The notes below the pieces were generated by a model. That model was not told the DNA's origin. It saw only the letters and a program-made list of their open reading frames with translations, and made no database searches. This document shows, one piece after another, positions 62,996 to 64,000 of a stretch of 64,000 nucleotides of DNA (position 1 is its first letter; each line of letters starts with the position of its first letter). Origin of the DNA: Xiphophorus maculatus (taxonomy: Eukaryota; Chordata; Actinopteri; Cyprinodontiformes; Poeciliidae); assembly GCF_002775205.1 (NCBI RefSeq), contig NC_036454.1, forward strand, positions 8,499,882-8,563,881. Reading direction: 5' to 3'. The translations under genes and the position numbers were made by a program.

Positions 62996-64000
62996 GGACT
63001 GAGTGAACTCCGAAAATATTCAAAATAAACAGTCTGACATTTATTCCTCAGTTGTATCACAAGAAAAATTTTAATAACTTTATCATTTGTAATGCTGATA
63101 CAAAAGTTTTGCAAAGCATATTATTTTTGTTTTTCTTGGAAAAAATACAAATTCGGGCAGAAGACTGGCAATTAATCTAATTATTATATTTGCCAAATCT
63201 TATACTCACAAGTGTAATTTTTTTATTCTCTTCACCTTATTTATTTACTTATACCGTTTGTGTTAAAGACATCAAATTTGTATCCACTACTGCAAAGAGT
63301 ACAATTACAAAAAGCTGTATACACAGATTAATGTTGTAAATCATTGTATGTTTTTAATTTATCATAATGTCTGTTTTTGTTTGGTTGTTTTTGCTCCATT
63401 GTATATTATTATACTTTACTGCCATATTGTTTTTCATTATTTTTGTGAACATAGATGTTTTCTAAATATAATAAATAAATAAATAAATAAATCGGTATAT
63501 GCTCACACGTTCAGTTGAAATTTTCTTTATTACACTTAAGGGTGCTAGGTGCATTTTGCAAGTTTCCACACAAATAGGCAGATAGAGGCAGACAGAGAGG
63601 CAGAAGTCTGATTTAAAGAAAAATGTGTAAATAAGTAAAACGTCCCAGAATAAAGTATTAGTTTGATATAAAGGAAATGGGGCGTTATGAGAGTAACATG
63701 CTGTAAGACGGTGTGGTCAGAAAAACATATAAATTCTATAAACAGGCAACCTTCTTTGTACTTCACTTGCACAAAAACATTCAACATAAAATTTTAATGA
63801 TTACCCTCATTTCTGGTTTTACTTTTTGGTTAGATCTCCTAGCCAACTTTCAGGGACAAAATAAGCAGCTTTACCTGGAGTTTAAAGCGGTACGTAATTC
63901 GTTCAGCTTCTTGTTGTGGTCGTTTCCTACGGACAATAATACTGAACGTACCGCAACAGTAGAAGCGCTGTACAAGCGCTAGGTCGCTTATTTTCTTTGG
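62996..64000. other. Right-hand interval, no gene recognised
   Basis: AT-rich sequence with an (AAAT)n tract at 63469-63492. The last 180 bases are less AT-rich and include an open frame from 63713 whose C-terminal half (LLANFQGQNKQLYLEFKAV) follows a possible acceptor at 63831. I cannot tie it to a family. Confidence 0.4.

Overview
The window looks like nuclear DNA from a teleost fish. It is AT-rich and intron-rich, dense in small fish-type DNA transposons and microsatellites, and carries four vertebrate protein-coding genes whose exons I could chain with every reading phase matching. The species cannot be named from the sequence; a spiny-rayed (percomorph) fish is a guess. No bacterial operon, CRISPR array, tRNA or rRNA was seen.

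Layout. 1-3.6 kb: repeats only. 3.6-20.9 kb (+): a prolactin receptor, best called prlrb, with 8 coding exons encoding 520 aa (signal peptide, two FNIII domains, WSEWS, one membrane span, Box 1, short tail). 20.9-26.5 kb: repeats in a tail-to-tail interval. 37.3-26.5 kb (-): secisbp2, the SECIS-binding protein for selenocysteine insertion, 18 coding exons and 778 aa. 47.2-38.6 kb (-): mfsd10, a 12-span major facilitator protein, 12 coding exons and 450 aa. 62.5-48.7 kb (-): a ZNF462-type protein of about 2410 aa with 30 recognisable C2H2 fingers, 22 of them in one 4.8-kb exon. 63-64 kb: no gene recognised.

The four genes do not form a pathway; they are neighbours by descent. In tetrapods PRLR, SECISBP2 and ZNF462 lie on the linkage group corresponding to human 5p/9q and bird Z, so three of the four look like a retained ancestral block, while mfsd10 joined from elsewhere.

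The most notable signals are two GC-AG introns (one in secisbp2, one in the znf462-like gene), each forced by reading phase; two 223-bp hAT-type miniature transposons in opposite orientation, each with a perfect 8-bp target duplication; an intron of the znf462-like gene that is almost wholly transposon, ending 18 bp from the giant exon; long complementary purine and pyrimidine tracts flanking the WSEWS and membrane exons of prlrb; and a duplicated DYSRVKEVN motif in the prlrb tail. I found no evidence for a new defence or mobile system.
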